Part shown: one piece after another, positions 34,354 to 44,202 of the stretch | Layout of the letters: each line of letters starts with the position of its first letter | How positions within the stretch are numbered: the stretch's first letter is position 1 | Assembly: GCA_030272155.1 (NCBI GenBank) | Contig: CP126200.1 | Coordinates: forward strand, 1,302,001 to 1,366,000 | Direction: 5' to 3' | From: Tetradesmus obliquus | Taxonomy: Eukaryota > Chlorophyta > Chlorophyceae > Sphaeropleales > Scenedesmaceae | DNA: 64,000 bases | The notes under the pieces: generated by a model | Told to the model about the DNA's origin: nothing | The model's input: only the letters and a program-made list of their open reading frames with translations | The model's database searches: none | Position numbers and translations under genes: made by a program

Positions 34354-34916
34354 GGCGGCAGCGGCGGCGACAGGTCATAGATGACAGTGATGAGCTAGAA
34401 GATGATGGCGGGGCACATCAGCCAGCTGCTGCTGCTGCTGCTGCTGGTGGTGCTGCTGCTGGAGGCAGGCTAGGAGGGGCTGGGGGCATGATGGGGAGGG
34501 GCAGAGGTATAGGGACCAGCGCAGCAGCAGCAGCAGCAGCAGGGCGAGCAGCACAGGTAGAGTCACGCGTAGGAGTAGTCAGCAGTAGGCATGGCAGAGC
34601 AGGTAGCAGTGCTAGGCAGCAGCAGGGTAGAGCAGGAGTAGGGGATGTGATAGTGATAGATGATGGGAGTGATGACGCTGGCGATGCTGCTGCTGCTGCT
34701 GCTGCTGGGAGGAAGGGCAGTAGTGCAGAAGGAGAGGATGAGGAAGGGTGCAGCAGTGACGGCAGCCACGATGACGTGTGTGCATTGTGTAGGGGCGATG
34801 GGGAGCTTTTGATGTGTGATGGCTGTCCCCTGGCGTTCCATTTGCATTGTGTGGGCCTGCGCGTGGTGCCTGCAGGTGACTGGTACTGCAAGGTGTGCCA
34901 GGGCAGCGGCTACTGA
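17787..34916 (+). CDS. FANCM: FANCM/Hef/Mph1-type DNA translocase with C-terminal PHD finger
   Basis: Exons: 17787-17813, 17905-19262, 20082-20241, 20545-20628, 20823-20906, 21355-21546, 22041-22232, 22725-23144, 23747-23970, 24234-24516, 24947-25108, 26587-26694, 27200-32247, 32520-32660 and 33554-34916. All are in phase, about 3,281 residues; one or more short exons between 25109 and 26586 are unresolved. MEDDDFADIDWDEL opens it, then a Q-rich spacer. The SF2 helicase shows CLPTGLGKT, NFYRWFP, FITPTRPLVEQQ, DECHRA (DEAH position), LGLSATPG, FIGQG, GEEGLDIPQVDLI and QREGRTGR. The Mph1-like insert carries RGG boxes. A 1,683-codon exon is Q/A-rich with a 15-residue repeat. FIDEAAEADSDD and GLYHRSLLLSQ match the conserved FANCM C-terminal block. 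The protein ends in a C4HC3 PHD finger. FANCM remodels stalled forks and limits crossovers. The stop at 32249-32251 is skipped because a GTGAGG donor precedes it in phase. Confidence 0.9.
19263..19500 (+). repeat. Intronic tandem repeat after FANCM exon 2
   Basis: About 2.5 copies of a roughly 100 bp block beginning GTGAGTGATTGCATGGGTTG, starting at the exon-2 donor and again near 19359 and 19462. It repeats the donor itself. Confidence 0.8.
19611..20010 (+). repeat. Acceptor-side echoes of FANCM exon 3, 4 copies
   Basis: Copies of the start of exon 20082 (AWLYPAAPPPREYQF), with CAG acceptors at 19611, 19726, 19842 and 19965; parent at 20079. Spacing is 114-123 bp. The third is nearly exact; the others have drifted. 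Confidence 0.88.
20300..20359 (+). repeat. Donor-side echo of FANCM exon 3
   Basis: Copy of the exon-3 end (AAVVMYNFYRWFPT becomes AAVVINNFFRWFPT), followed by GTGATG. Confidence 0.85.
21120..21300 (+). repeat. Acceptor-side echoes of FANCM DECH exon, 2 copies
   Basis: Copies of the start of exon 21355 with acceptors at 21120-21122 and 21215-21217. The second extends through VVDECHRAT, so it holds the whole Walker B motif but no donor. Confidence 0.88.
21826..21910 (+). repeat. Acceptor-side echo of FANCM exon 7
   Basis: Copy of the start of exon 22041 (AVVQNL, DDADADVA, HC) with its own GCAG acceptor, 212 bp upstream of the parent. Confidence 0.85.
22412..22489 (+). repeat. Donor-side echo of FANCM exon 7
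   Basis: Copy of the exon-7 end (EGRLI, LLRKL, PLAMRL), followed by GTGGGT. It is open and could act as an extra exon of its own. Confidence 0.8.
22613..22675 (+). repeat. Acceptor-side echo of FANCM exon 8
   Basis: Degenerate copy of the start of exon 22725 (HADELLTPYMVQD), with a base lost within the copied codons so the frame shifts. Confidence 0.75.
23262..23516 (+). repeat. Donor-side echoes of FANCM exon 8, 2 copies
   Basis: A long copy at 23262-23399 (EQLGSRGGLDVLRS through LLRRLE, donor GTGCGT) and a short one at 23488-23516 (donor GTAGGT). Confidence 0.88.
24605..24668 (+). repeat. Donor-side echo of FANCM exon 10, with stop
   Basis: Copy of CFNVLLATCIGEEGLDIPQ in which the GEE codons have become GCAAATAG, putting a TAG in frame. 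The GTGGGT donor is kept. Confidence 0.85.
25188..25845 (+). repeat. Donor-side echo array of FANCM motif-VI exon
   Basis: Four clear copies and one partial copy of the end of exon 24947-25108 (VVTLLSEGREAQHYEDNHAK), with copied exon ends at 25261, 25413, 25563 and 25716; the partial copy is at 25797-25843. The period is a steady 150-153 bp, including a G-rich intron part with GGGTTTGGGGTTT. Confidence 0.9.
25997..26050 (+). repeat. (GA)n microsatellite
   Basis: About 25 GA dinucleotides in a FANCM intron. The flanks, 25846-25940 and 26052-26142, are themselves copies of each other, both ending in a CTCTTTCAG acceptor. Confidence 0.9.
26273..26347 (+). tRNA. tRNA-Val(CAC)-like sequence, probably pseudogene or SINE relic
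   Basis: The acceptor stem pairs 26273-26279 with 26340-26346 (one G-T wobble), with discriminator A. The D-arm GTGTAGCTGGTCATCAC closely resembles eukaryotic tRNA-Val. The anticodon CAC is at 26308-26310 after T33. The T-stem is CCCAG/CTGGG. Faults: the T-loop is TTCGGAC, lacking the near-universal A58, and the anticodon stem has two G-T pairs and one extra base. It sits in sense orientation in a FANCM intron. I read it as a decayed tRNA gene or tRNA-derived SINE head. Confidence 0.6.
26830..26970 (+). repeat. Donor-side echoes of FANCM exon 12, 2 copies
   Basis: Degenerate copies of the exon end at 26694 (VVLPDAEQ), ending near 26864 and 26970. Only the second keeps a GT donor. Confidence 0.65.
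28829..29930 (+). repeat. Protein-level repeat TQADVPLAQRQQQLA in FANCM
   Basis: About nine copies start near 28838, 28964, 29070, 29281, 29391, 29498, 29636, 29756 and 29889. They read SQEDVPLLQR, TQADVPLAQR, SQSDIPLALR, TQADVPLVQR, TQADVPLAQR, TQADGPLAQR, TQADVPLARR, TQADVSLAQR and IQAAMPLGLQ. Copies are about 35-70 residues apart within one exon, separated by Ala/Gln runs. Two related DDTFADAAEVWQQELSLG units follow at 29992-30175. Confidence 0.9.
32456..32519 (+). repeat. (CTG)n tract at FANCM acceptor
   Basis: About 20 CTG units ending directly in the CTGCAG acceptor of the FIDEAAE exon. Confidence 0.95.
32735..33352 (+). repeat. Donor-side echoes of FANCM FIDEAAE exon, 3 copies
   Basis: Copies of the exon end at 32660 (DEDEDDDLSGFIATEAT...GATER), ending at 32899, 33118 and 33352. 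The first two keep GTGAGT; the last reads GAGCGCTGAG, so its donor is lost. Spacing is 219-239 bp. Smaller GGCGGCAGCATGGCAG-like pieces lie between. Confidence 0.88.
34771..34913 (+). other. PHD finger at FANCM C-terminus
   Basis: Complete C4HC3 zinc site: CALC, C after RGDGELLM, CDGC, PLAFH, HLHC, then DWYCKVC, a few codons before the stop at 34916. It lies in the same uninterrupted exon as the conserved FANCM YHRSLLLSQ motif. The acidic start and GELLMCDGCP resemble PHD fingers that read unmodified histone H3 tails; ligand choice is inference. Confidence 0.92.
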
Positions 34917-35538
34917 GTGCTGGGCAGGTTCTGTGTATTGAAGTAGGCGGCTAAAACGTGGTGCGCTTCAGCAGTGCACGTGTGCAGCAGCTGCCGCTGC
35001 GCTTGAGTCAGTCACTGCTGTGTCACCTTTGTGGCATTTGAACGTGTCATGTCGCCGCCGAACCAGGTACACACTAGCACTTATAATGCGTTATGATATG
35101 TACAGTATCAATGTCAGATTCGCGATCGATTGTTCGTCGGTGGCTGCAAGTGTAGCTATAACTGTCTCGCTCGTCAGCCAAGGCCGCAGCATACACAGGG
35201 AACCCTCTCCGACGAATCAATATATTGCAAAATCAAGTACTTTGATTGAACTGAATCAATATCACATGGCGTTGGTGCTGAGGGCGGTGGGCTAGTTTGC
35301 GCGCTACTCCTAGTACCGTGCTGCCGCTCAGCAGCGCAAGCATCGCCATGGGGCGCAAACGGCTTGCAAGCTCAAGCTTCAACATTTATAGCGTGGTCTG
35401 TGCTGTTATCGGTGAGCTTAAGAAGGTTGAGCAGACCCAGTGCGCACATCAACATTGTAGCACTGCTGCCTAGACGTCACCACAGTATGATTCTCTGGCG
35501 CCTGCTACAGTTACCAAGACCATTGTCTGTTGGTGGTT
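34917..35538. other. Intergenic region between FANCM and protease
   Basis: No gene recognised. AT-richer than its surroundings and free of CAG runs. It holds the 3' flank of FANCM and the promoter of the next gene. Confidence 0.6.
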
Positions 35539-35774
35539 ATGCTTTTCATGTGTTACTCTGAGGTTATGGGGGGCTTTAGCGCTCTGCTGCTCTCAAACAG
35601 ACTGTGTACAGCTGTACAAGCTGATCTTATTGCGCATGCCTTCTTGCTCTTGGTAAACCTGCCTGCAGCTCTTGTGTTGGTTAACACAGTAAGGCCAGCA
35701 AGTGCAAGGGTACTGCTGCAGGATGAGACAGAAGCAGCAGACAGCAGTAGCAGTCTCAGCAGCCTCAGTGGTGT

Positions 35775-35848
<74 letters not shown>

Positions 35849-36166
35849 GCAGCAGCAGCAGCAGCCTCGAGCATCTGCAGCAGCTGCAGCGTCAGGTAGC
35901 GCTGCTGATGCAGCAGCAGCGGCGGCATGAACGGCTACTGCAGCGGCAGCAGCAGCAGCGGCGGCAAGGTCAACAGCAGCAGAATAATACAGCGGCAGTT
36001 GCTGCAAGCACACACAACTGCAGCATGGGCTGTGGGCCAATTGTACAGCCGGTGTGTGTGGCAGGCAATGTCACAATACAAAACGCTTGCTTGGCGCAGT
36101 GTCAAGGGCTGCTTGTGCTGCAGCAGGGCAGCTGCATCGTTCAAGGCGAAGGCGCCAGTGCAGGTG

Positions 36167-36207
<41 letters not shown>

Positions 36208-39200
36208 TCACAGCATACTGTTGTTTATAATAACATCTTAGTGGCAAAACACGTGGCGGGTCAAAGGCAAATTGCTGACACAGTATAATTGGCAGTATCT
36301 TACGATGATGAGCAGCAGCGGCAACAAATAGCAACAAAAGCAAAGCATCATCAGTGGAAGCCAGGACACGCCGCCTGTGTCCTGCTGCTGCAGTGTCTTT
36401 TGCAGTTGGTCAAGATGGGGAGGAAGCTGTTTTCTCCATTGCCTCTGCTCAAGACAAGCACAGTGATAGCAGCAGCAGGCATGACAGAAATGACAGAAGT
36501 GACCAGGACAACAAGCAGAAGTTCACTGCTGCACAGATGCAGCGCTTTGAGCCAGAAGGGTTTGTGCTGGTTGGGCAAGCAGCTGTCAGCAGCCACTTCA
36601 CCCCCAAGACCCCCAAGACCCTAAAACCGGTCAGGTGAGCATGCTGCAACGAGCAGCAAATGCGGGGTTTGACAAGAGGATGACAGCAGTGCACCTGCTG
36701 CTGCAATAGCAGTGCCGGCATATACCTGCCGAGGGATCCGGCAGCTGCTGACAGCAGATCGGGTGATGCATATGGGTCGACATCAGCGGGCCTGCATTGG
36801 CAGTGTACTGCCTAGCCCAGTTGCATGATAACAGCTGGGTTGTAGTTGGCTGCCCTATTGCATCGGCGCAAACAAACGCAACAGATCTGCATGAAAACAC
36901 AGAGGGAGCCGCCCTGCTGCAGCGCAACAAGCCCTTGACACTGCTTTCTTGCATCAACAGGCGCTGCCTGCATCTGCTGCTTCACACTCAACTGAGCCCC
37001 TCGCTATGTCTGCATGCTTTGCTTATTTGCCGACACACAGGGACAAGGATGCAGCTGCCAATGATCCTCGCCTCATGCAGCCAATGCACACCTCCAGACC
37101 CTTAGTAATTATCGGTTTGCTTCCTTGATGCCGCAGGGACAAGGATGCAGCAGCCAACGACCCTCGCTCCATGCAGCCGATGCGCATCTTCGGACTCTCT
37201 ATAACTATCTGCTTGCTTGCCGGATGCCGCAGGGACAAAGCTGCGGCAACCAATGATCGTTGCTTCAAGCCAATGCACACCGCCAGACCATTTTAACCAT
37301 CTGCTTGCTTGCCGCATGCCGCAGGGACAAGGATGCATCCGCCAATGATCCTCGATTTATGCAGCCGATGCGCATCTCTGCAGATGCATTGGTGTACGTA
37401 GACCCGCGCCCGAAAGAAGCAGCAGTAGCAGTGGCAGTCGCTGCCTGCGGCAGCAGCAGCAGCAGCAGCAGCAGCGGTAGCTTTACTGCCAGCTCACCGG
37501 ATCCTCCCATGCTACTGCCTGCTGAATCAGCAGCAGCAGCAGCACGGCTAGGAGGCCTCCCTGGCAGCAGCAGCAGCAGCAGCAGCAGTAACGAAGCAAG
37601 CTCAGGGCTGCAGCTATCCAGCTATCGGATGCATCCACTGAACCAGACGGCTGTGCCGGAGCCAGCTGACTGGTCCCGTGCGAAGCGCCTTGCAATGCGA
37701 CGCAGCAAGGAGATCATGGCCGGAACTGCTTTTCCGTATGATGCAGTCGGCAAGCTGACACTGCTCAATGCGGAAGGGGTGCCCAGGTGAGCGCAAATGT
37801 ACATGCGAAACAGGCAGACAGTGCTGGCATGGGTTTGGGTGGCTGACTTGCAGGAAAGCAAAAGCCCAAAGGAAGCAGCATGCAAGAAGTTGACAGCTGT
37901 AGACATCATATACGGTCACAGGTGTGACTTGCAGACAGGTAATGGAAGTGTCACATGTTTCGATGCAGCGCTGATCTATCAAAGGGGTCTTTAACTGCCT
38001 GTGTGCCATCATCAGCCTTTTAAATTTGACGTTGAACGTGTGTGTGGAGCCTCAAAACCATGATCGCCCACCTCAACTGACAGGGATGTACGTTGCTCAA
38101 ATATCAATAACTTACTGCCTGAATCTCACTCTAACCCCGTTTCCTGCAATGTCATGCATGACATGCAATCTGTTTGTGCTGCTGCAGCGCACACTGCACA
38201 GCCACGTGGATCGGAGATTACGCAGCCATCACAGCAGCGCACTGCATCTACGACAGGGAAACGAAAACCTTCGTGGATCCAAAAACGCTGCGCTTCGAAC
38301 CTGGAGTCTACACCAACGAATTGGGCGTGAAAGTAACTCCTCACAGAGCACACAAAATCTCGGGCATTCAGTATGTGAGCGGATACATCACCGCTCCAGC
38401 GCCGTTCTACCGGTTTTATGACGTGGCAGTTGTCATAACGCAGACGCCCAGGACCACCGGCAAGCTAGGGTTTGCGTGGAGCCCGCAGGGTTTTGAGGGC
38501 ATGCTAAACCACGCTGGATACCCTGGGGAGACGCCGCCGTTTGACAGTACAGGCCTCCGGAGAACTGTGTTCAGGTACGTGGTTTTGCAACAACCGATTT
38601 TTAAATGGCTGATCGGAGTCAGTGCTGCAAGGTAGACCCAGTGAACACTTCACAGGCTACATTGATATCAGGCATGTTGTCAGCTTGTGCATCCACCTGC
38701 CACAGCGCAGCAGTCAGCCAGCAAGCCAGGCACATCATAGCCGCCAGCAGGCCTACACATTACACTGGTTTATTTCAACTGCTGAAGAAGCTGGCGGTTT
38801 TACACTCATGGCGCTATCATCTGGTGGTGTGCATTTGTTCTGCAGGCACGGCACCTGCAACGTCCGCGGCGGCGACGGCGACGGCAGCGACCGCAGGCTT
38901 CGTATAAATAGCTTTACACCAATGGTGCCATCTGTTGCCATCTGCTGCTGCGCTGTTGTGCGGGATAATCTGCAGGTACGGCACTTGCAACGTGCGCGGC
39001 GACGGCGACGGCAGCGACCGCATGCTGCTGGTGCAGTCCGCAAGCAGCAAGCCCTGCAGGGTCATGGAGGTGGGGGAATCTGGCTCAGCCTTGTTTGAGA
39101 TGCGCGGCAGCAACACAGAGTACATGGCCGCTAAATTGTTGCAGCAGCAGCAGCAGCAGCAGCAGCGCAAGCGGGCAGCTGACAAGGCACGCCAGCAGGC

Positions 39201-40409
39201 TCGCCAAGCCGCAGCAGCAGCAAACAGAACAGCACCAACTAGCGCTGCAAACAAAACAGCACCAGGTGCAAAGAACACAGCAGCTGCTCCCGGTGCAGTG
39301 GCAGCGGTGATGAAGGCAACAGGCGGCAGCACAATACCAGCTCCTCGGGCAGTACCACAAAAGCATGTGGCAGGATCTCCAGTTGCAGCAGCCAACAACG
39401 CCACTCTGCTGAAACCAGGTGCAGCAGCAATGGCAGCAAGCGCAGCAAAAGGTGCACACACAGCGCCAACAAGCCTTGCTGCTGCTGCTGTTGTCAGGCA
39501 GCAACTCAGCCGAAACACAACAGCAGCGATGCAGCCGCCGCAGCAAGAACTGCCAGTGCTTCACAACAGAACACAGCAGCAGGCGCCAAAGCCAGCAGCC
39601 ACAATGAATGCTGGCATCCGCACGGCTGCTGCTGCAGCGCTGGCCACAACTTTAACGAACATTCTTGCGGATAAGCAGCCACCAGCAACAACAGCAGCAG
39701 CTGCTGCCGCACCAGCAGCAGAAGGTGCTGAACAACAGGCACCAGCAGCACCTACACCAGCAGCCGGTGCAGCTCAGCAGGCAGCACCAGCTGCTGCATC
39801 AAGCCAGACGCAGGAGGCCGAAGCTCTGTTCAGCATTGCATCGTTCCCTGCAGCCCTTGCAGCCTCAGTTCTTGCCTCAGTTCCTGCAGCAGCAGCACCC
39901 CAGGGCTCTGATGTTTTTGCAGCCCCTGCTGCTGCACAGCCGACATCAGAGGAAGAGCCTGCATCACCTGCAGCAGCACTACAGCAGCAGCAGCAGCAGC
40001 AGCCAGCAGCGGTGAGGACAGCTCTGATTGGGCCGCAGCTGCCGCAAGAGCTAGAGCAGCAGCGGCTAGCAGCACAGGCAGCACAGGAGCAGCAGCCGGC
40101 AGCACAACCAGATCAGCAGCAGCAGTCGCCTGCAACGCACTTTGATCAACAGCAGCAATCTGAAAATGCACAGCAGCAAAGCAGTGGGCAGCTTTTGACC
40201 CAACCTGCAGCTGCACCCATGAAGGATTTGAGCAATGCAAGGCAGCATGTTACCGTGGCATCTGACTTGCAGCCAACCCAGGCAGCAGTGCAGTTCACAC
40301 CGGCTGTCCAGACGCCACAACCAGCAGTGCATATCACACCGGCTGCTCAAATGCATCTGTCGCAGGAGCAGCAGCCGCAGCTTGTACATGCGCCTCAACA
40401 AGAGCAGCA

Positions 40410-40461
<52 letters not shown>

Positions 40462-40693
40462 GTGAGGCTGATTGGGCCACTACCACGTCAGCATGTGGCA
40501 GCCACCACTCCACTTGCTGATGTCACAGGCAAGGCTGCAGATGCACCATCACAATCACCGTCAGGTACAGCAGCAGCACAGACAGAGCCGAAGCAGCAGG
40601 CGCCACAGACAAAGCCCAGCACAGCAGACACTCCTGCGCAGCCACATCCTCAGAAACAGCAGCAGAAGCTGAAGCAGCAATACTATTCAAAAG

Positions 40694-40730
<37 letters not shown>

Positions 40731-40935
40731 AACCGCCCAAGCAGCCGCAGCAACTCCAACATCACCACTTATCACCCTTCCTGATGCCGCCGCCACATCA
40801 TCGAGCTTGCGATCTGACCAGATCGATGAACCCGAGTCCGAGGTTCTGCTGGACTCCTCAGGCCAACCGCAAGACGTTGTGGAGACTGTGTTTGCACCAG
40901 TGCTGGAGTTGAACCTGGCAAATGAGACAGCCATG

Positions 40936-40967
<32 letters not shown>

Positions 40968-41541
40968 TAATGGCAGCTTAGTAAAAGACAATGAGCTGCT
41001 GCTGTCGCCAGTGGGCCTGGCAATGCTGCCGCTACAGCCCGCCACAAATTATGTGTGGGCACTTGCTGCTACAGCAGAGCTGCTCGATGACGATGAGCAA
41101 CAGCCCACCACAGCAGCAGCAGCAGCAGATGGCAGCAAGGGGCCTGGGCCAGCTGCAGCAGGCCGTAGGCTGCTTAGTCAGCTGCTGGGATCAAAGCCAG
41201 CTGCAGCAGCAGCAGCAGCCGCAGCAGCACGGCCCAACGCCAAAGCCGCAGGCAGGCATCCTGCTACACCTGTCAGGCAGCAAGCTGTTGTATCAAAACA
41301 GCAGCAGCCACAGCTAGAAGCCCAGCAGCAACCTGCTGCCGGCCCCAGCAGCAGCAGCAGTGTCGTGCCGCCGCCGCTGTACCTTGTGCGTGGCGTGCTG
41401 TCGTTTAGTGGGCCGCTTGGCCCCATGGGTGCAGAGATGGACGTTGCTGTGGAGCTTGATAGAGAACTTTATGAGTTTGTGGCACGGGCGGCAGCAAGCA
41501 GGCCAGGTGATGATGAAGGCGTCGCGTGTGGCAACTGCTGA
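35539..41541 (+). CDS. Secreted Kazal-domain, V8-like serine protease with Ala/Gln-rich tail
   Basis: Exons 35539-36163, 36406-36634, 37325-37786, 38188-38574 and 38976-41541 join in phase to give 1,422 residues. The exact ATG is uncertain. A hydrophobic segment ending AALVLVNTVRPASA looks like a signal peptide or anchor. A serine run and a Gln-rich helix follow. A Kazal-like domain (about residues 160-199) has CSMGCGPIVQPVCVAGN and NACLAQCQG. The protease part reads FPYDAVGKL, CTATWIGDYAAITAAHC (His near 457), FYDVAVVITQTP (Asp near 517) and EVGESGSALF (Ser near 603), a full triad of the trypsin/V8-like fold. About 750 residues of Ala/Gln/Pro follow, then a folded-looking end with YLVRGVLSFSGPLGPMG. 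It probably acts outside the cell or in the secretory path. The Kazal region may inhibit the enzyme in cis. Confidence 0.75.
35776..35848 (+). repeat. (AGC)n run coding poly-Ser
   Basis: About 24 AGC units inside the first protease exon, coding an uninterrupted serine run. Confidence 0.95.
37038..37275 (+). repeat. Acceptor-side echoes of protease RDKDA exon, 3 copies
   Basis: Copies of the start of exon 37325 (RDKDASANDPR) with CAG acceptors at 37038, 37134 and 37230; parent at 37322. The period is 92-96 bp. Confidence 0.88.
38843..38905 (+). repeat. Acceptor-side echo of protease catalytic-Ser exon
   Basis: Copy of the start of exon 38976 (GTCNVRGDGDGSD) with its own CTGCAG acceptor, 130 bp upstream. 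Confidence 0.85.
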
Positions 41542-41687
41542 GCGCCGCTTTGCTGCTAGCAGACGTTATGGGAGCCGCGCAACATGTGGCTGTGGAAGCT
41601 GGGAGTGTTCAGATACCACGCCAATGCAGCGGCACACCTGTTTGGCATATGAAATCATGTTGTGACTGTCATTTTATATGCTGTATA

Positions 41688-41843
41688 AGCCCCATGGGTG
41701 CTGAGATGGATGTGGTGGCTGGACTGGATCTAATGCTGTACAGCTACATGTACGAGTTTGTGTCAAGGGCGCCCTTGCAACCCGGCGGCAGCAAGCAGAC
41801 GGTTGATGCTGAAGGCGTGGCTAGCACAGCATTGCATGACTAG
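41688..41843 (+). repeat. Echo of protease last exon
   Basis: Degenerate copy of the C-terminal codons (GPMGAEMDV, YEFVSRA, DAEGVA) beyond the stop at 41541, ending in another stop. Confidence 0.8.
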
Positions 41844-42819
41844 ATCCCGAATTCTGCAGCGCCTTGTGCTGTACTGTTAGCGTACCCCTAGTCAATGACA
41901 GCGCAGGTGAAAGTGTCAATGTTGCACCTGCTGGTGCTTGTAGCGCGCCAAAGCGTTACATGTCACCGTTCCGACGCACACAATGACAAGCTGTGTATCA
42001 CAGAACAGTCAAGCAGCATGCAGTATCACAAAAGATGCACACAGTTTGGCGTGGTTTCAAAACTCAACAGGTCACTGCTAGTGCCAGTGGCTGGTGACCT
42101 AAGGTCATGATCAGCCCTTTCGTCTTCTTCTAAGCAACATGGTCGACAGCAAATATGCAGTGCATCTGGACACGCTGAAGTGTTATAAAAAAAACAGCTG
42201 CTTGGATGACCAAAAGTATTGATCACGTCACAACGAGCTCTGCTTTCTCATGCGAATTGAAAGAGACTGGTTCACTTCAGCGCTTTTGTCCAGGCATCCG
42301 GCCACCGCATGCAGATGTGCTGAAAGCAGCACTGCCGCATATGCACCAACCAAGGCAGGCACTTGATATATAATCTGCATCTCAGTGGGCTGTACACAAT
42401 CCAACAATACGATTGAGCAGGTTGACAGCCATAATTGGGTCCCACCCTCAGCAGTGGCACCCCACTTTCAGCTGCATGTTTGGTGCTGATGACAGCAGCA
42501 GCAGTAGATAGACAAGCTCATCATCAAATGCCAGAGCTGCAACAACCTTTTGATCCTTTTATGTACGTCATCACAGGTCAACATGTCATAAATCCCCAAG
42601 CATGGCACTTCAAAGGCCAGCTACATGCCGCATGTGGCACATGCAGTAAACGACATGTATATATGTTCAGCAATGATGAGGCGCCACTGCTTCAGGGGTG
42701 ATACCACCTCCGCACATCCCCTTCAGTTTCTTGAGAGCATTCCTCCTCAGCAATGACACCAAGGTACATCCTGCATGTTTCACTGAACTATCACAGACAC
42801 ACCATACTAGTATTGTTGC

Positions 42820-42870
<51 letters not shown>

Positions 42871-43146
42871 GTGCACAGGCATCTGCACACTGCCAGTAGT
42901 GGCATTGAGGAGACCAAAGTGTACACAACAAATGCTGTGTCCAAGTGAAACTGCACGTGGGCACAACAACATCCGCGAGCAATGCTTCTTGGTGTGCATG
43001 CCAAAATGTACTAGAGTGGACAATCAGTTCACAGTGCAACAGTCTAGGCGCTTGCCACAACAATGCCATACACAGGAGCCCACAAGTTGCCAATCACATA
43101 ACACCAGTGCTCGTCCAAACTTCATTCACAGCCTCTGAGCAGCCTT
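41844..43146. other. Intergenic region between convergent genes
   Basis: Space between the 3' ends of the protease (+) and the cysteine-rich gene (-). It holds a (CTG)n run at 42826-42867 and no recognisable gene. Confidence 0.6.
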
Positions 43147-43552
43147 TCAACACGTGTAATCCTCATCCTGACACACATCCCTCACACGCCTCGCCTCACA
43201 ATCAGTTCTGCTTGCTCCTGCTGTCTTCACAGAATCTCCCTGCAGCACCGCCCCCACATCATACAAGCACCCAAACTCACTGAACCTCGTACTCCCATCC
43301 GCTGTAGTCATTGCATACAAACCGTCAGGCCCCTTGCACCATACCTCTGCCATGTCTCCCATGCTCACTTCGACTGCTGCTGTCACATTCTTGGCGTGAA
43401 TGCACGCCCTGCATCCTTCTGCTGCTGCTCTGCCGCCAGCCAGTTTGTGGCACTGCTCGCAGGTGTGGGCTGAGACATAGGAGCAGCCTGCAGGGTTGCT
43501 GATGGTGCCAGATACCCAGCCGGAGCCTGCAGCAGCAAATGCAGCAGCAGCA

Positions 43553-43584
<32 letters not shown>

Positions 43585-44136
43585 GGCAGCAACAGCTGTG
43601 GTGTTAAAATGGTGCAGCAGAGCATACTTTTGGCTGCATTACTGCAGTTACATCACTGCAGCTGGTAACATTTGCATGTACCCCTCCCGCTGGCTGCTGA
43701 TTGGGGTCTTCACTCCTGGTAAGTAAAGCACTGTACAAGCTGCAGCATAACACACCCACACACTGCAACATAACACTAGCATAAACGCACCTGCCTCCCC
43801 TTGCACCAGGGTAGGATTTGCTACATCATCAACCTGCAGCAGGCTGCACTTGTCCAGCGCCCATCTGTCTGTCTCGTACTTCTGCTCCCTGTACAAGGAG
43901 TCTGGGTAGGTGCAGCTGCCAGGTGCACTGTCAGAGGGCTGGCAAACCTGCAGCAGCAGCAGCAGCAGTACATCTCAACTGCACCACTGCGGATGCTGCA
44001 TCAAAGCAGCAGCAAAGCAGCAGCATACACCTGCGTATGAAGAAGAGTCAAGCAGATAGCATTAAACAACAGTGTCCAAGAGGACAGTCAACTGGTTGCA
44101 GTGTTTGGTGTCCTTGCCACATCCCCTGCAGATTGT

Positions 44137-44202
<66 letters not shown>

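Noticed and set aside
42826-42867. CTG run as evidence of another exon
   Set aside because: No coding segment with conserved residues follows it on either strand.
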